Shown piece after piece: positions 16,801 through 21,366 of a DNA stretch of 43,902 nucleotides. Position numbers and translations under genes: made by a program. The stretch is from Candidatus Omnitrophota bacterium. GTDB taxonomy: Bacteria; Omnitrophota; Omnitrophia; Omnitrophales; Aquincolibacteriaceae. Every line of letters starts with the position of its first letter. The stretch's first letter is position 1. The notes beneath the pieces were generated by a model. It did no database searches. It saw only the letters and a program-made list of their open reading frames with translations, and had not been told where the DNA came from. The stretch covers positions 1-43,902 of the forward strand of contig JAHFHF010000018.1 of NCBI GenBank assembly GCA_023247055.1. The letters are read 5' to 3'.

Positions 16801-19748
16801 AACGCTCCGAAGTGCGGCAGGAAATGGGAGTTAGGCGTGGGGATGGCGGCGTCAGCGGGGATGCGATTTCCGGCGGCGAAAGCGGTATTGATCAATCCAA
16901 AAGGCGGTCATTATCCCGACGGTTATCAATAATACAACGAATACGATCCACATGGAGATATCAACCCTCCTTTTCTCTTTTGGTAGAAGGGTATAATAAA
17001 ACACTTGATAGGGCAAGAGCGATCATTGCCAGACCCATACCGAACTTTACCCATGGATTAAATTCCTCGAAAAACTTACTTGCCAGCGCTGCGGCGATCA
17101 TCAGATACATCACATTGGCCAGCATCCCAGCCGTGAATGTTCTTCGCGATTCTCCAAAAAATGGTTTTGCAGGGGCAGTAGTCATGGGAGTAATGATATT
17201 AAATTATATTAAATATGTCAATATTAAAATAAATATAAATCAAACACCACACAGGGATGACATTGAAGCGCAATTTGACCGGAGAACATCCCGCCGCTCC
17301 GAAGTAAAACAAGCCGATCCGCCGGCCAGCTTACTGGGTACGCGCTCCGTGCGGGCCGAAGTAAGACAGGCCGCACCGCCGGCCAGCTTACTGGGTACGC
17401 GCTCCGTGCGGGCCGAAGTTCGTACTGTAGATCCAGCCGCTCCTGCGGGCCCAGAGCTTTTAGAGACCTGGCTCAAGCCATGGGCTGGAATTTACGGACT
17501 TGATCTTTCCGGCCTCCAAGTGAAGGATGAGGCAAAATTAAAGGTTCTCAATCACGGCGAGAAAATGGCGGATCTTTCTTATCAGGCAAAAGAATTTGAC
17601 GGAGAGAAAGGCTTGAGTTTTGGAGAGCCTTTTGTTGCTGAACCGTATCAGCGAAAACATTTATTATTGCTGATGGCGCTTTATGTGTTCCAAAAATTCC
17701 CTGAAGCCGGGATCCTTGTTATGAATCATGGGATGGACGAAGAGCAATGGTTTATCGAGGGCATGAGGCGATATGGGTTGATTGAGGATGTTCAAGCGTC
17801 GCTCAGCCAGACCGTGCGGGCGAAAATTAACCATGCGCGAGTGACGGAGCTCGTGGAGAATCGTGAAGGAAACCTTTGGGAGCTGATGCAGAGCTCCTCG
17901 CGCTCTGAAGTGCGGACGACTAGCGCGCGGGAGTTCCTGAAATTATCCGGAGGGCAGATTGAGATGGCGCAGTTTATTGCTAAACTCAGGGAGGTCTCGC
18001 TGCCAAGGGCTTTGGCTGAATTGCAAGTTACTCGTGAACAGGAAGTCCAACCGGCGAAGAATTTTCATAATGCAAGGACGGCTTTTAAACGTATCCGGCT
18101 GCTGAATGACGCAGAAAGAATCCTCAAGGGGGAACGTTTTGACCCCTCAGGTGCGGATTTCGACGGTGTTAAAAGCCGGATTCCTCCTGTATTAAACAGC
18201 CAGAGTGCTCTGCTGACCGCCATGGCGGGCGATCTTATTCTAAGAAATCCCGCGGCCAGCGATGTTTTTTTTGCTGTTTTAGAAAAACTTAACAAACCGC
18301 TCAGTCATGGAAAAATTGTGCATTTGATCGGCTGGCTGAGGGATTGGGAAATTGTAAGCGCCAGAATGCCTGTTTTGAAAAACCCGGCTTTATTTTTTAC
18401 GTGGGCTTTTGATTTCAATATTCCGGCCTTAGAACTACCAGCGGCGGCTGATTTTTTTGATAAAGCAGTCAAAGCTCCAGACCGTATGCAGCGTGGCAAG
18501 CAACAATGGCATGCCTTGATGCGAGACTTTCGTCAGACTTATCCGCAGCAAGGCCGCAAGCCGGTTCGAAGTTCTGCGGCCTGGTACTTGGCAACTTTTG
18601 AGCAGCGCGAAGTTTTTGATCCCAGCCATTCGATCAAACTCCCCGGCGATTTCCAATTAAAAATCGGACAATTTCAGGACGGCATTTTTTCGATTTTGGT
18701 TGTTCCTAAAGACGCAAAGGTCCGCAAAAAGCTGAAAAGGATTGCAGCCCAGACGGAGGCTGCTCACCTGGTGTGGGATGAAAATTACAGCCTGGTGATG
18801 GCGACCATTGTCAATTCGGGAGGGCGCGGAATTATCCGGGAAATTGTCCCCACGTTGCTGCTGCCGCCCCGCAGCGAGAGGAGTGAGGATAAAGATTTGG
18901 CAGAGCTTGTGGATAAGGCGGTGGAGGCCCTGCTGTCATGGATAGAAAATGAGCAGGATAAACCCTTTTTGGGAGATCTTCATCAGGTTGAAATTTTATC
19001 ACCGGGTTTTCAAATGGTTGAATCGGTTTTTCCTATGGCGCCAGAAACTGCCAAGAAATATTACTGGGATATTCCTGCAAGGCGCGGGTACCGGCTTGAG
19101 AAAATGGAGCCCTCGGAAGTTGACCTTGCTTTTCGCGACACGCCCTTGTTTGCTTTGAAAAAAGATTTGCCTGTGACGGTGCGCTCTGAGATGCGTTCTG
19201 CTGTGCCATCAAAGCAGCCGATTTTGGAACGGGTGATTCATCCGCGTAGGGGCGTGGTGTTTAGCATCAAGCCCGAAACGCTGGAGCGGCTGCAGCGCGC
19301 CCAGAAAAAGGGTGAGTATGATCCGTGGCTGGAATTGTTGGGGCTTATCCTGCTGAATGATAAACTGCATACGATTATTGATTCACGGCCAGAGCAAGGG
19401 TTGACGAGACGCACCGAAGAACTTTTGAAATATAAAAACGTTTATCTGGGATGGGGCCCGGCCACGTTGGCGGCTTTGCCTAAAAATGTTCCGGTCATTC
19501 ATTTTGAAGAGTTGCTGAACGGCCAGGCTTCCGCGCAGCAACTCAAAGAGTGGACGGCCCATCAGGTTAATGCGGTCTTTGACCTCTCGGATTTCAAAGG
19601 AGCCTTTATTGCGGCGCTTCGTTATGCCCAGGACCCGGACCGGCTCAATGAGCGGGAAGTCCGTGTCATAAGTGCTGCCGATGCCGTGGACTTAGACCTG
19701 CTTGGCCAGTTTTTCGAAGCCTATACCGTTGTTTCCCAAGCTGCTTAG
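7821..19748 (+). CDS. Giant exported modular protein (about 3975 residues), function unknown
   Basis: One uninterrupted frame of 11.9 kb. A signal peptide (AIAFFLCLTIGVSDIAAYAA) directs export; the start at 7821 places its basic part correctly, though an ATG at 7767 is also in frame. Residues about 70-600 form a domain shared with the gene at 39120 (IQDAH at H85, E113, GGFH at H492). The motif R-[SA]-E-[VM]-[RK] then recurs at residues 617, 947, 1320, 1531, 2062, 2497, 2755, 2995, 3159, 3178, 3197, 3361 and 3788. Transmembrane hairpins lie near 650-705, 990-1047, 1358-1405 and 2663-2715. Other elements are a C808/H842/D857 cluster, HEIIH at 1150-1154 and a duplicated TPVSDAHSGLIYGP segment. 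Several dispersed repeats are translated in frame. Whether it stays one chain or is cut at the motifs is unknown. Confidence 0.85.
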   Translation: MPPNTLKKTHFLLVNKAIAFFLCLTIGVSDIAAYAAPVQSSVPVVETEQTISIPSKLGHIEESHTAPHKTGSTPPKTIIYIQDAHDSLEAQEHIAQIIQHLVKRHGVKTVFEEGYEGPVPTDEYFGFIQDPKVKQKVSYFLMDKLRLSGAEYAHVNRFNSVLSRESSVVSTASREKTKIVPAEIAGKSKANVFYSRLMTHDSRLDFSLIGADSIKLHLENIRQYQRSAKTREQTAKDLAAIEQKIAMLAGRHFPKKVKAWMKLRKRLDAKQLDLLEYLKRITTLSSLRGISPLLGGRRSNPGSEIASASHGSLPRNDKVLLSEQFPVIAFILRAGAVRENGKIKKLEALDSPILFAGINQMENDLAAQWLTSERDRQIFQYYKILELLVRLNAIELSAAEYDAVKGSLKNFDTQTLAQFIVRETKKSIILSKRWEQNIRDAIRFYEIAQERDHAIENALSVWINSPSAPALSQDSRLTTDDSLAILVFGGFHKERIQEMLKAQGVSFITVTPRMTSADSKHQDYYKRLMSVGHHPFETPFYLARAERVPSKLVGGAASLTSARASRPASFYDQALASGGVGSVHFELRLLAETAAGFPELGSADLDLHLTAALASRRAEVRMPDSKIENGVVQPLDDFKARPSGRRWMALQTGFMLSTAPLTIAGALLGMGFADVFNAAWLGWIVWILGWSAVGYSAGLSALTTPSNYKLPAAWQKPLQQEIDRLGDEIFRRLGEIREILTVALKPLAGRRREITKEALAAQIKPVEPKILALLEELNGFSKQRDLLQGEIAGYFFSGGDSASIYNHCLGMFRAFEAAAATLNLNLQVGLIEKKRGRSVSQHWYNGVQGKEGDIAVDLTRDQFVQWRAQPPGIAIEPAQDYARRLNEFIQTSDWPHPTQGFWAQWREITKFLALRRRAIFDLLTHPSNQSVQTTGHRYAKREQTKSRSEMRRQDILVEKLLDARYYKKAPETWAAELILTLLKQERRFAAWPYHLAFYILTSGAMTFSLAFLVIVAQAPFFIFVQLTAVTWFSTLGPVIGFFVLAKRSFNNAVKNAIPAIYQSMTIYTPEQLPEAAGQSAIAQLSEDENRFLKALAHTLPENSDIRLIHDLEEWHEEAASSIGVGHFWFWNGRYEISMLDFYATPSRLAHEIIHLLSTALSLKNSSEDDNEQIFLRELWREIKVRRLNSSHFANVLREWKKALIKLKSSYGKKNVPEEFMATLYQGLIAEEFGESKRAMTLEDYEQRAPGRWDARIGGFYQKILHKQPALMKIKTLMQKWINALRALPEEDRQVFLTLLRNYYLSLHPQIPLPALLQSARSEVRIGGLSDRSSKRPEQANEKNNLSGFLRWFEKIWDDGVFAGLVPVFVVLIKHLLVKDSPVHWGYEIGLAFGLGLPVWLLIRWRQREMSVIKKEWIAAHPSERNRSHVSKELHVWIGEEDMGASYVRRAPFNDILVRILQRGDIAPDQVTSIELRPDEGEPRMVYQNTPFLDHGIYDTPAVLDMSKTDAPGAWPRVGSHIVIGYVTHFSRSEVRNPEISRRDFLDVLFKAAGMTLSSYGNLEGLLAWLQERPAAKVIPAGNEAFVNLFRFYYAPTSRWFNPFIVTEPLRALIQSPDTMLASLNKVEVQNELLEATLESDYFPEVSGELSNPGNDRRHVLEIRRKLRQKGPAQFIRILFMAMKAWRASVKEGNMRADAQIDDEIQRRVWSLIFAEEQGMFRAKFPDKKREDPFSAEEESRVTLLRKFEKLPLEERRQIIEQAKQDWIQYSDDISKRAAPIVEQALEQSTARYLQKHLAAAQQDEGVSQQGHLPKVEIDPAQRFKEIEAEIKLLEETPVSDAHSGLIYGPRLQALYSDRERLISLSISPEPMRSFENRLSSPEQQRFLAEKEFRRTNVHPDHPRNLPWESAHLTAEQGVSAVVRELNTLPFIYTSSWSHSGLPSDHAYDEMDERLQRVEGTFLDRVPGFLPEMRHYTHVRYSGFIFLRINAEHAEYPKFAENIRAIPGVEMTDALVEGPYGKEKLILIAVPPALVDASKEALYEEYLRGKWAKILRVVQAAARSEMRTAGGIHNENAAVDRAQILRRQAQMTILEGLSQREKGLSLSRMKLISDFLARLRQGVPPEEYAKLMTMLKLPVFSKIDPADLDPARRLLLRTSLYLRGEPLPAVRTKLDETSPLDIFSGERSRRDFIGELSFWTGVVSGNTMTPTAGLVRWVANSRRDQALELFMRNHGSEMREALIEQFRLQAIDRLNRDVHKQLLAMIRDHTLGHASKMLEKFSEILSRLVLWPMRDDIQTLLRRHPAQLYKIYEAAEQEAKKNPVHNVPRFDLKDTLGKALLNPFLNSTEARNVFLSLDFMDNASIQWYTDLGRVLEDYQPLAEKITGLYQRLLGESVHGRLSVKNNEISDADYFQKIKDDLTRRLEALEVQITELEDTPVSDAHSGLIYGPQRRALHDEKETLQADLQTAEELAALFADNSADDILMPARQTGQLVLRSEVRPAAPRSFHEVLTAHMDQNGLWDTELGEYLQQLFSPMAGWNEQPAKLKSLSMDSQSLLAQLFEEYVRNRTEVSGPAWFRQSLGYFLKKLSNGNFNLMAEQNGFYVLERPAVDLGRPEMLLIPQKESASLAVLVAALQHFSQAHQANQMRLREIAADRPDFKNWMLAAGAAGISGFLFSGAFFSNGLGMRNWDAAAFAAVAGSFLTYLVGMGYGRELKSYRERLEKALRDRRYNLGSAETLLDQFLTDLHSTRSARAEVRTAAELEDIAKALDELKIDRTQYTTLIYPGSGEDWRLMEYLARAVFPQADEFIFNATMIGPYSIDDGGVELWQQMKAKLLAALKSRKPSLEADASIQLYGGDYLSDNLEMKFRGTGKGRVWIHNMAGFEDALGVDWRFYVKTVIRGIVRPGDIVLIRPTEKNQKNRRKFWGKPLLKKPVSIPGTKISLFIYKVTEKHIQKARDLEEEYVYREELDRRSAVDGFWKTLMWVMRWPAKRSEVRQEMGVRRGDGGVSGDAISGGESGIDQSKRRSLSRRLSIIQRIRSTWRYQPSFSLLVEGYNKTLDRARAIIARPIPNFTHGLNSSKNLLASAAAIIRYITLASIPAVNVLRDSPKNGFAGAVVMGVMILNYIKYVNIKININQTPHRDDIEAQFDRRTSRRSEVKQADPPASLLGTRSVRAEVRQAAPPASLLGTRSVRAEVRTVDPAAPAGPELLETWLKPWAGIYGLDLSGLQVKDEAKLKVLNHGEKMADLSYQAKEFDGEKGLSFGEPFVAEPYQRKHLLLLMALYVFQKFPEAGILVMNHGMDEEQWFIEGMRRYGLIEDVQASLSQTVRAKINHARVTELVENREGNLWELMQSSSRSEVRTTSAREFLKLSGGQIEMAQFIAKLREVSLPRALAELQVTREQEVQPAKNFHNARTAFKRIRLLNDAERILKGERFDPSGADFDGVKSRIPPVLNSQSALLTAMAGDLILRNPAASDVFFAVLEKLNKPLSHGKIVHLIGWLRDWEIVSARMPVLKNPALFFTWAFDFNIPALELPAAADFFDKAVKAPDRMQRGKQQWHALMRDFRQTYPQQGRKPVRSSAAWYLATFEQREVFDPSHSIKLPGDFQLKIGQFQDGIFSILVVPKDAKVRKKLKRIAAQTEAAHLVWDENYSLVMATIVNSGGRGIIREIVPTLLLPPRSERSEDKDLAELVDKAVEALLSWIENEQDKPFLGDLHQVEILSPGFQMVESVFPMAPETAKKYYWDIPARRGYRLEKMEPSEVDLAFRDTPLFALKKDLPVTVRSEMRSAVPSKQPILERVIHPRRGVVFSIKPETLERLQRAQKKGEYDPWLELLGLILLNDKLHTIIDSRPEQGLTRRTEELLKYKNVYLGWGPATLAALPKNVPVIHFEELLNGQASAQQLKEWTAHQVNAVFDLSDFKGAFIAALRYAQDPDRLNEREVRVISAADAVDLDLLGQFFEAYTVVSQAA
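8298..8434. repeat. AGTCTTGAGTCGTGAG inverted-repeat element inside the giant gene
   Basis: Left arm has GTCTTGAGTCGTGAGTC (about 8301-8317); right arm has ACTCATGACTCACGACTCA. The spacer is about 70 bp. The element keeps the frame open and adds about 45 residues (including SRESSVVSTASREK) absent from the homologous domain at 39120. The same element is intergenic at 27916-28114. Confidence 0.65.
8675..8771. repeat. TCATTGCGAGG element inside the giant gene
   Basis: Ends GTCATTGCGAGG and CCTCGCAATGAC form terminal inverted repeats, with internal GAAGCAATC/GATTGCTTC. It is translated in frame (SLRGISPLL...SLPRND). Intergenic relatives lie at 23128-23227, 26451-26543, 32528-32591 and 32648-32743; a half copy is in frame at 39608-39647. 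Confidence 0.7.
9232..9266. repeat. Partial AGTCGTGAGTC-type repeat inside the giant gene
   Basis: TGTCTCAAGACTCACGACTG followed by GACGACTGACGACTC is a one-armed relative of the 8298 and 27916 elements. It encodes SQDSRLTTDDS just before the GGFH strand. Confidence 0.5.
9448..9511 (-). repeat. Inverted copy of the 57-bp repeat found at 17301-17414
   Basis: The reverse complement of this stretch matches the unit at about 17349-17411 with roughly eight differences over 63 bp, including GGCCGAAGTAAGAC and CCAGCTTACTGGGTACGCGC exactly. Because it is inverted it encodes AERVPSKLVGGAASLTSAR rather than the R-A-E-V-R motif. DNA, not just protein, has therefore been copied within the gene. Confidence 0.7.
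13317..13403 (+). repeat. Internal duplicated segment, copy 1
   Basis: Encodes L-E-E-TPVSDAHSGLIYGP then a helical ALYSDRERL tail. Copy 2 at 15120-15206 has the same 14-residue core, with many synonymous differences. The two copies lie in different inter-motif modules, 1803 bp apart. Confidence 0.7.
15120..15206 (+). repeat. Internal duplicated segment, copy 2
   Basis: Encodes L-E-D-TPVSDAHSGLIYGP followed by ALHDEKETL. Both copies follow a coiled-coil-like run (KEIEAEIKLLEE and RRLEALEVQITELE), so the repeated unit is a helix, a SDAHSG turn and a second helix. Confidence 0.7.
16852..16953 (-). CDS. Very small membrane protein, antisense inside the giant gene
   Basis: 33 residues beginning MWIVFVVLLITVGIMTAFWI, then a basic tail (YRFRRRKSHPR): one clean transmembrane helix with a positive cytoplasmic end. 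AAAAGGAGGG lies upstream (about 12 bp before the ATG) and overlaps the end of the neighbouring minus-strand gene, as in a coupled pair. Both genes lie inside the plus-strand giant frame. A sensible helix, a perfect ribosome-binding site and a shared promoter argue for a real gene, but the length makes chance possible. Confidence 0.45.
   Translation of the reverse strand: MWIVFVVLLITVGIMTAFWIDQYRFRRRKSHPR
16961..17185 (-). CDS. Small two-helix membrane protein, antisense inside the giant gene
   Basis: 74 residues. After MTTAPAKPFFGESRRTFTAG come two transmembrane helices (ANVMYLMIAAALASKFF and FGMGLAMIALALSSVLLY) joined by a short loop with FNPWVK, and a charged tail. The amino-acid composition is that of a genuine membrane protein, whereas the plus-strand reading here (ILNYIKYVNIKININQ) looks non-coding. 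A TTGACA-17-TATCAT promoter ends 7 bp before the ATG, the leaderless layout seen for other genes in the window. No family recognised. The cassette lies between two R-S-E-V motifs and may be a later insertion into the giant gene. Confidence 0.6.
   Translation of the reverse strand: MTTAPAKPFFGESRRTFTAGMLANVMYLMIAAALASKFFEEFNPWVKFGMGLAMIALALSSVLLYPSTKREKEG
17193..17221 (-). promoter_or_regulatory. Antisense promoter inside the giant gene
   Basis: On the minus strand: consensus TTGACA (17221-17216), exactly 17 bp of AT-rich spacer, TATCAT (17198-17193), and the ATG at 17185 after 7 bp. The surrounding 60 bp are markedly AT-richer than the rest of the giant gene. Confidence 0.65.
17295..17423 (+). 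repeat. Tandem 57-bp repeat encoding the R-[SA]-E-V-[RK] motif
   Basis: Two near-identical 57-bp units (17301-17357 and 17358-17414), each encoding E-V-[KR]-Q-A-x-PPASLLGTRSVRA, so three motif copies lie 19 residues apart. Part of the unit (ACGCGCTCCG...GAAGT) also appears at about 16070-16094, and an inverted copy lies at 9448-9511. Confidence 0.85.
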
Positions 19749-19790
19749 CCTTCAGTCCCAAGGTAACCGCCCTATACGATTTCTCCCCCC

Positions 19791-19810
19791 TCTCTGTGCG
19801 GAGACAGAGA
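19791..19810. other. Hairpin after the giant gene
   Basis: TCTCTGT...ACAGAGA with GCGGAG between. The loop and most of the stem recur at 36964-36983 downstream of uvrA. With the palindrome at 19866-19962 this makes up the 301-bp gap between the giant gene and hisS; apart from these repeats and the hisS promoter I see nothing else there. Confidence 0.45.
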
Positions 19811-19865
19811 CTGGGATGTATGCACGGCTGTTGGCCGCGTGCCGCTGTTGATCGCACGTCATCCT

Positions 19866-19962
19866 CGTCTTAATCTCTTCCCGAAGAGTGCGGGGGAAGA
19901 AATATTAAAGAGGCTCTCCTATTTCCTCCCCCGTGCTTTTCGGGGGAGGATTAAGGTGGGGA
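19866..19962. repeat. Long palindromic element, copy B of three
   Basis: Right arm CCCCCGTGCTTTTCGGGGGA with GGATTAAGGTGGGG; the left arm is more diverged (TCTTCCCGAAGAGTGCGGGG). Flanked on the right by AAACTCGCACAACGCGTTAA, like the other copies. Confidence 0.6.
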
Positions 19963-20011
19963 AGCAGCATAAACTCGCACAACGCGTTAAGAACGTTAAG
20001 GGTTAGAGAAA

Positions 20012-20040
20012 TTGCCTCCTCTAGGCCCCTATGTTATGAT
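20012..20040 (+). promoter_or_regulatory. hisS promoter, leaderless layout
   Basis: TTGCCT, 17-bp spacer, TATGAT (20035-20040), then 9 bp to the ATG at 20050. No ribosome-binding site fits between them. Confidence 0.55.
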
Positions 20041-20049
20041 GCCCCTTCT

Positions 20050-21366
20050 ATGGCGTCCCAATACTCCTCTTTTCCGGGCATGGATGACATTTTGCCCGGT
20101 GAAATCGAAAAATGGCAATGGCTTGAAGAGAAGACCCGAACAGCTTTTGCCTGTTGGGGTTTTAATGAAATTAGGACTCCGCTACTTGAACCCACCGAGC
20201 TTTTTACCCGTTCTATTGGCGAAACCACGGATATTGTTCATAAGGAAATGTATACCTTTAAGGACCGCGGTGATCGTAACATGACCCTGCGGCCCGAGAT
20301 GACCGCTTCTGTAGCACGGGCGGTTATTCAGAATGGCCTTCTAAAAACTAATAAGTTTCTTAAACTTTTCTATACGGGCGCTATGTTTCGCGCTGAACGG
20401 CCTCAAGCAGGACGCAAACGTCAGTTTCATCAAATCGGGGCGGAGTTAGTTAATTTAACGCGCGAAGATGACCCTTACTATGCGGATTGGTTAATTGTTC
20501 GTGTGTTGATCAATTTTTTGGATTATTTAAAAATAAAAAATTTAAAATTTCGTATTAATGATTTAACGTTGATTAATGGTGAACAAGCCGAATTAGTTAG
20601 GAGCAAACTGCGGAAATATTTTGAATCCCATAAATCTAAACTCGATCCGGATTCGGTCTATCGTTTAGATAAAAATGTCCTGCGCATTTTTGATAGCAAA
20701 ATAGAGACCACCCGTGCTCTTATACGAGATGTCCCCTGGAATGATATTGCACCATTTAGTGAGGAGTTTTTGAAACTCAATAAACTTTTACAAGAAGGAT
20801 TCGAAGGAAACGTTTCTTTCGAGATTGATCGGACGCTTGTGCGCGGTCTTGATTACTATACAGGGGTTGTTTTTGAAGTTGCTTCAAGTACTTTGGGCGC
20901 GCAGGATGCTTTAGCTGGAGGGGGGCGCTATGATCGTCTTTATGAAGAACTGGGCAGTACATCTACGCCTTGTACAGGTTTCAGTATAGGCATGGAACGG
21001 CTTTTAATGGTGCTTGAAAAGAATAACCCTACTGCACAGTCTCAAATGAGTACTAAGAGCATTTATTTTGCCAGTATTTTCCCCAATGATAATCATGCTG
21101 CGTTCTTGAAAACTGTTGGTGCATCGCGAAGCCTTACCGAATCAGGATTTCGTGTGATTGTGGCGGAACCATCGCCTAAACTGGGCGATCATTTAAAGCG
21201 AGCTTCGAAACTCGGCGCAAGTTATACGGTGATCCGGGGCGATCAGGAATTGACGGAGAAAAAATGGACGGTCAAAAACATGATGACGGGGGACCAAGCC
21301 TCCATTCCTGAAGGCGGCCTCTTGAATTATTTAATGCAAAATACAAAGGAGCTGGAATTGCCATGA
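20050..21366 (+). CDS. hisS: Histidyl-tRNA synthetase
   Basis: 438 residues, class II synthetase that charges tRNA-His. It opens with FPGMDDILPGEIEKWQWLE. Motif 1 surrounds the TPLLEPTELFTRSIGE region; motif 2 is MFRAERPQAGRKRQFHQIGAE. The histidine-binding signature LVRGLDYYTGVVFE and motif 3 (GGGRYDRL...GFSIGMERLL) are intact, followed by the anticodon-binding domain. Frame upstream of 20050 is intergenic. The first two-thirds is visibly AT-rich (for example around 20510-20580), unlike aspS, while the last 200 bp resembles the neighbours. Its stop overlaps the aspS start (ATGATG), so the pair forms an operon. Confidence 0.95.
   Translation: MASQYSSFPGMDDILPGEIEKWQWLEEKTRTAFACWGFNEIRTPLLEPTELFTRSIGETTDIVHKEMYTFKDRGDRNMTLRPEMTASVARAVIQNGLLKTNKFLKLFYTGAMFRAERPQAGRKRQFHQIGAELVNLTREDDPYYADWLIVRVLINFLDYLKIKNLKFRINDLTLINGEQAELVRSKLRKYFESHKSKLDPDSVYRLDKNVLRIFDSKIETTRALIRDVPWNDIAPFSEEFLKLNKLLQEGFEGNVSFEIDRTLVRGLDYYTGVVFEVASSTLGAQDALAGGGRYDRLYEELGSTSTPCTGFSIGMERLLMVLEKNNPTAQSQMSTKSIYFASIFPNDNHAAFLKTVGASRSLTESGFRVIVAEPSPKLGDHLKRASKLGASYTVIRGDQELTEKKWTVKNMMTGDQASIPEGGLLNYLMQNTKELELP

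Noticed and set aside
16656..16895. 79-codon minus-strand frame following the antisense cassette
   Set aside because: It overlaps the better-supported 33-residue frame, has no ribosome-binding site, and its plus strand is ordinary coding sequence.
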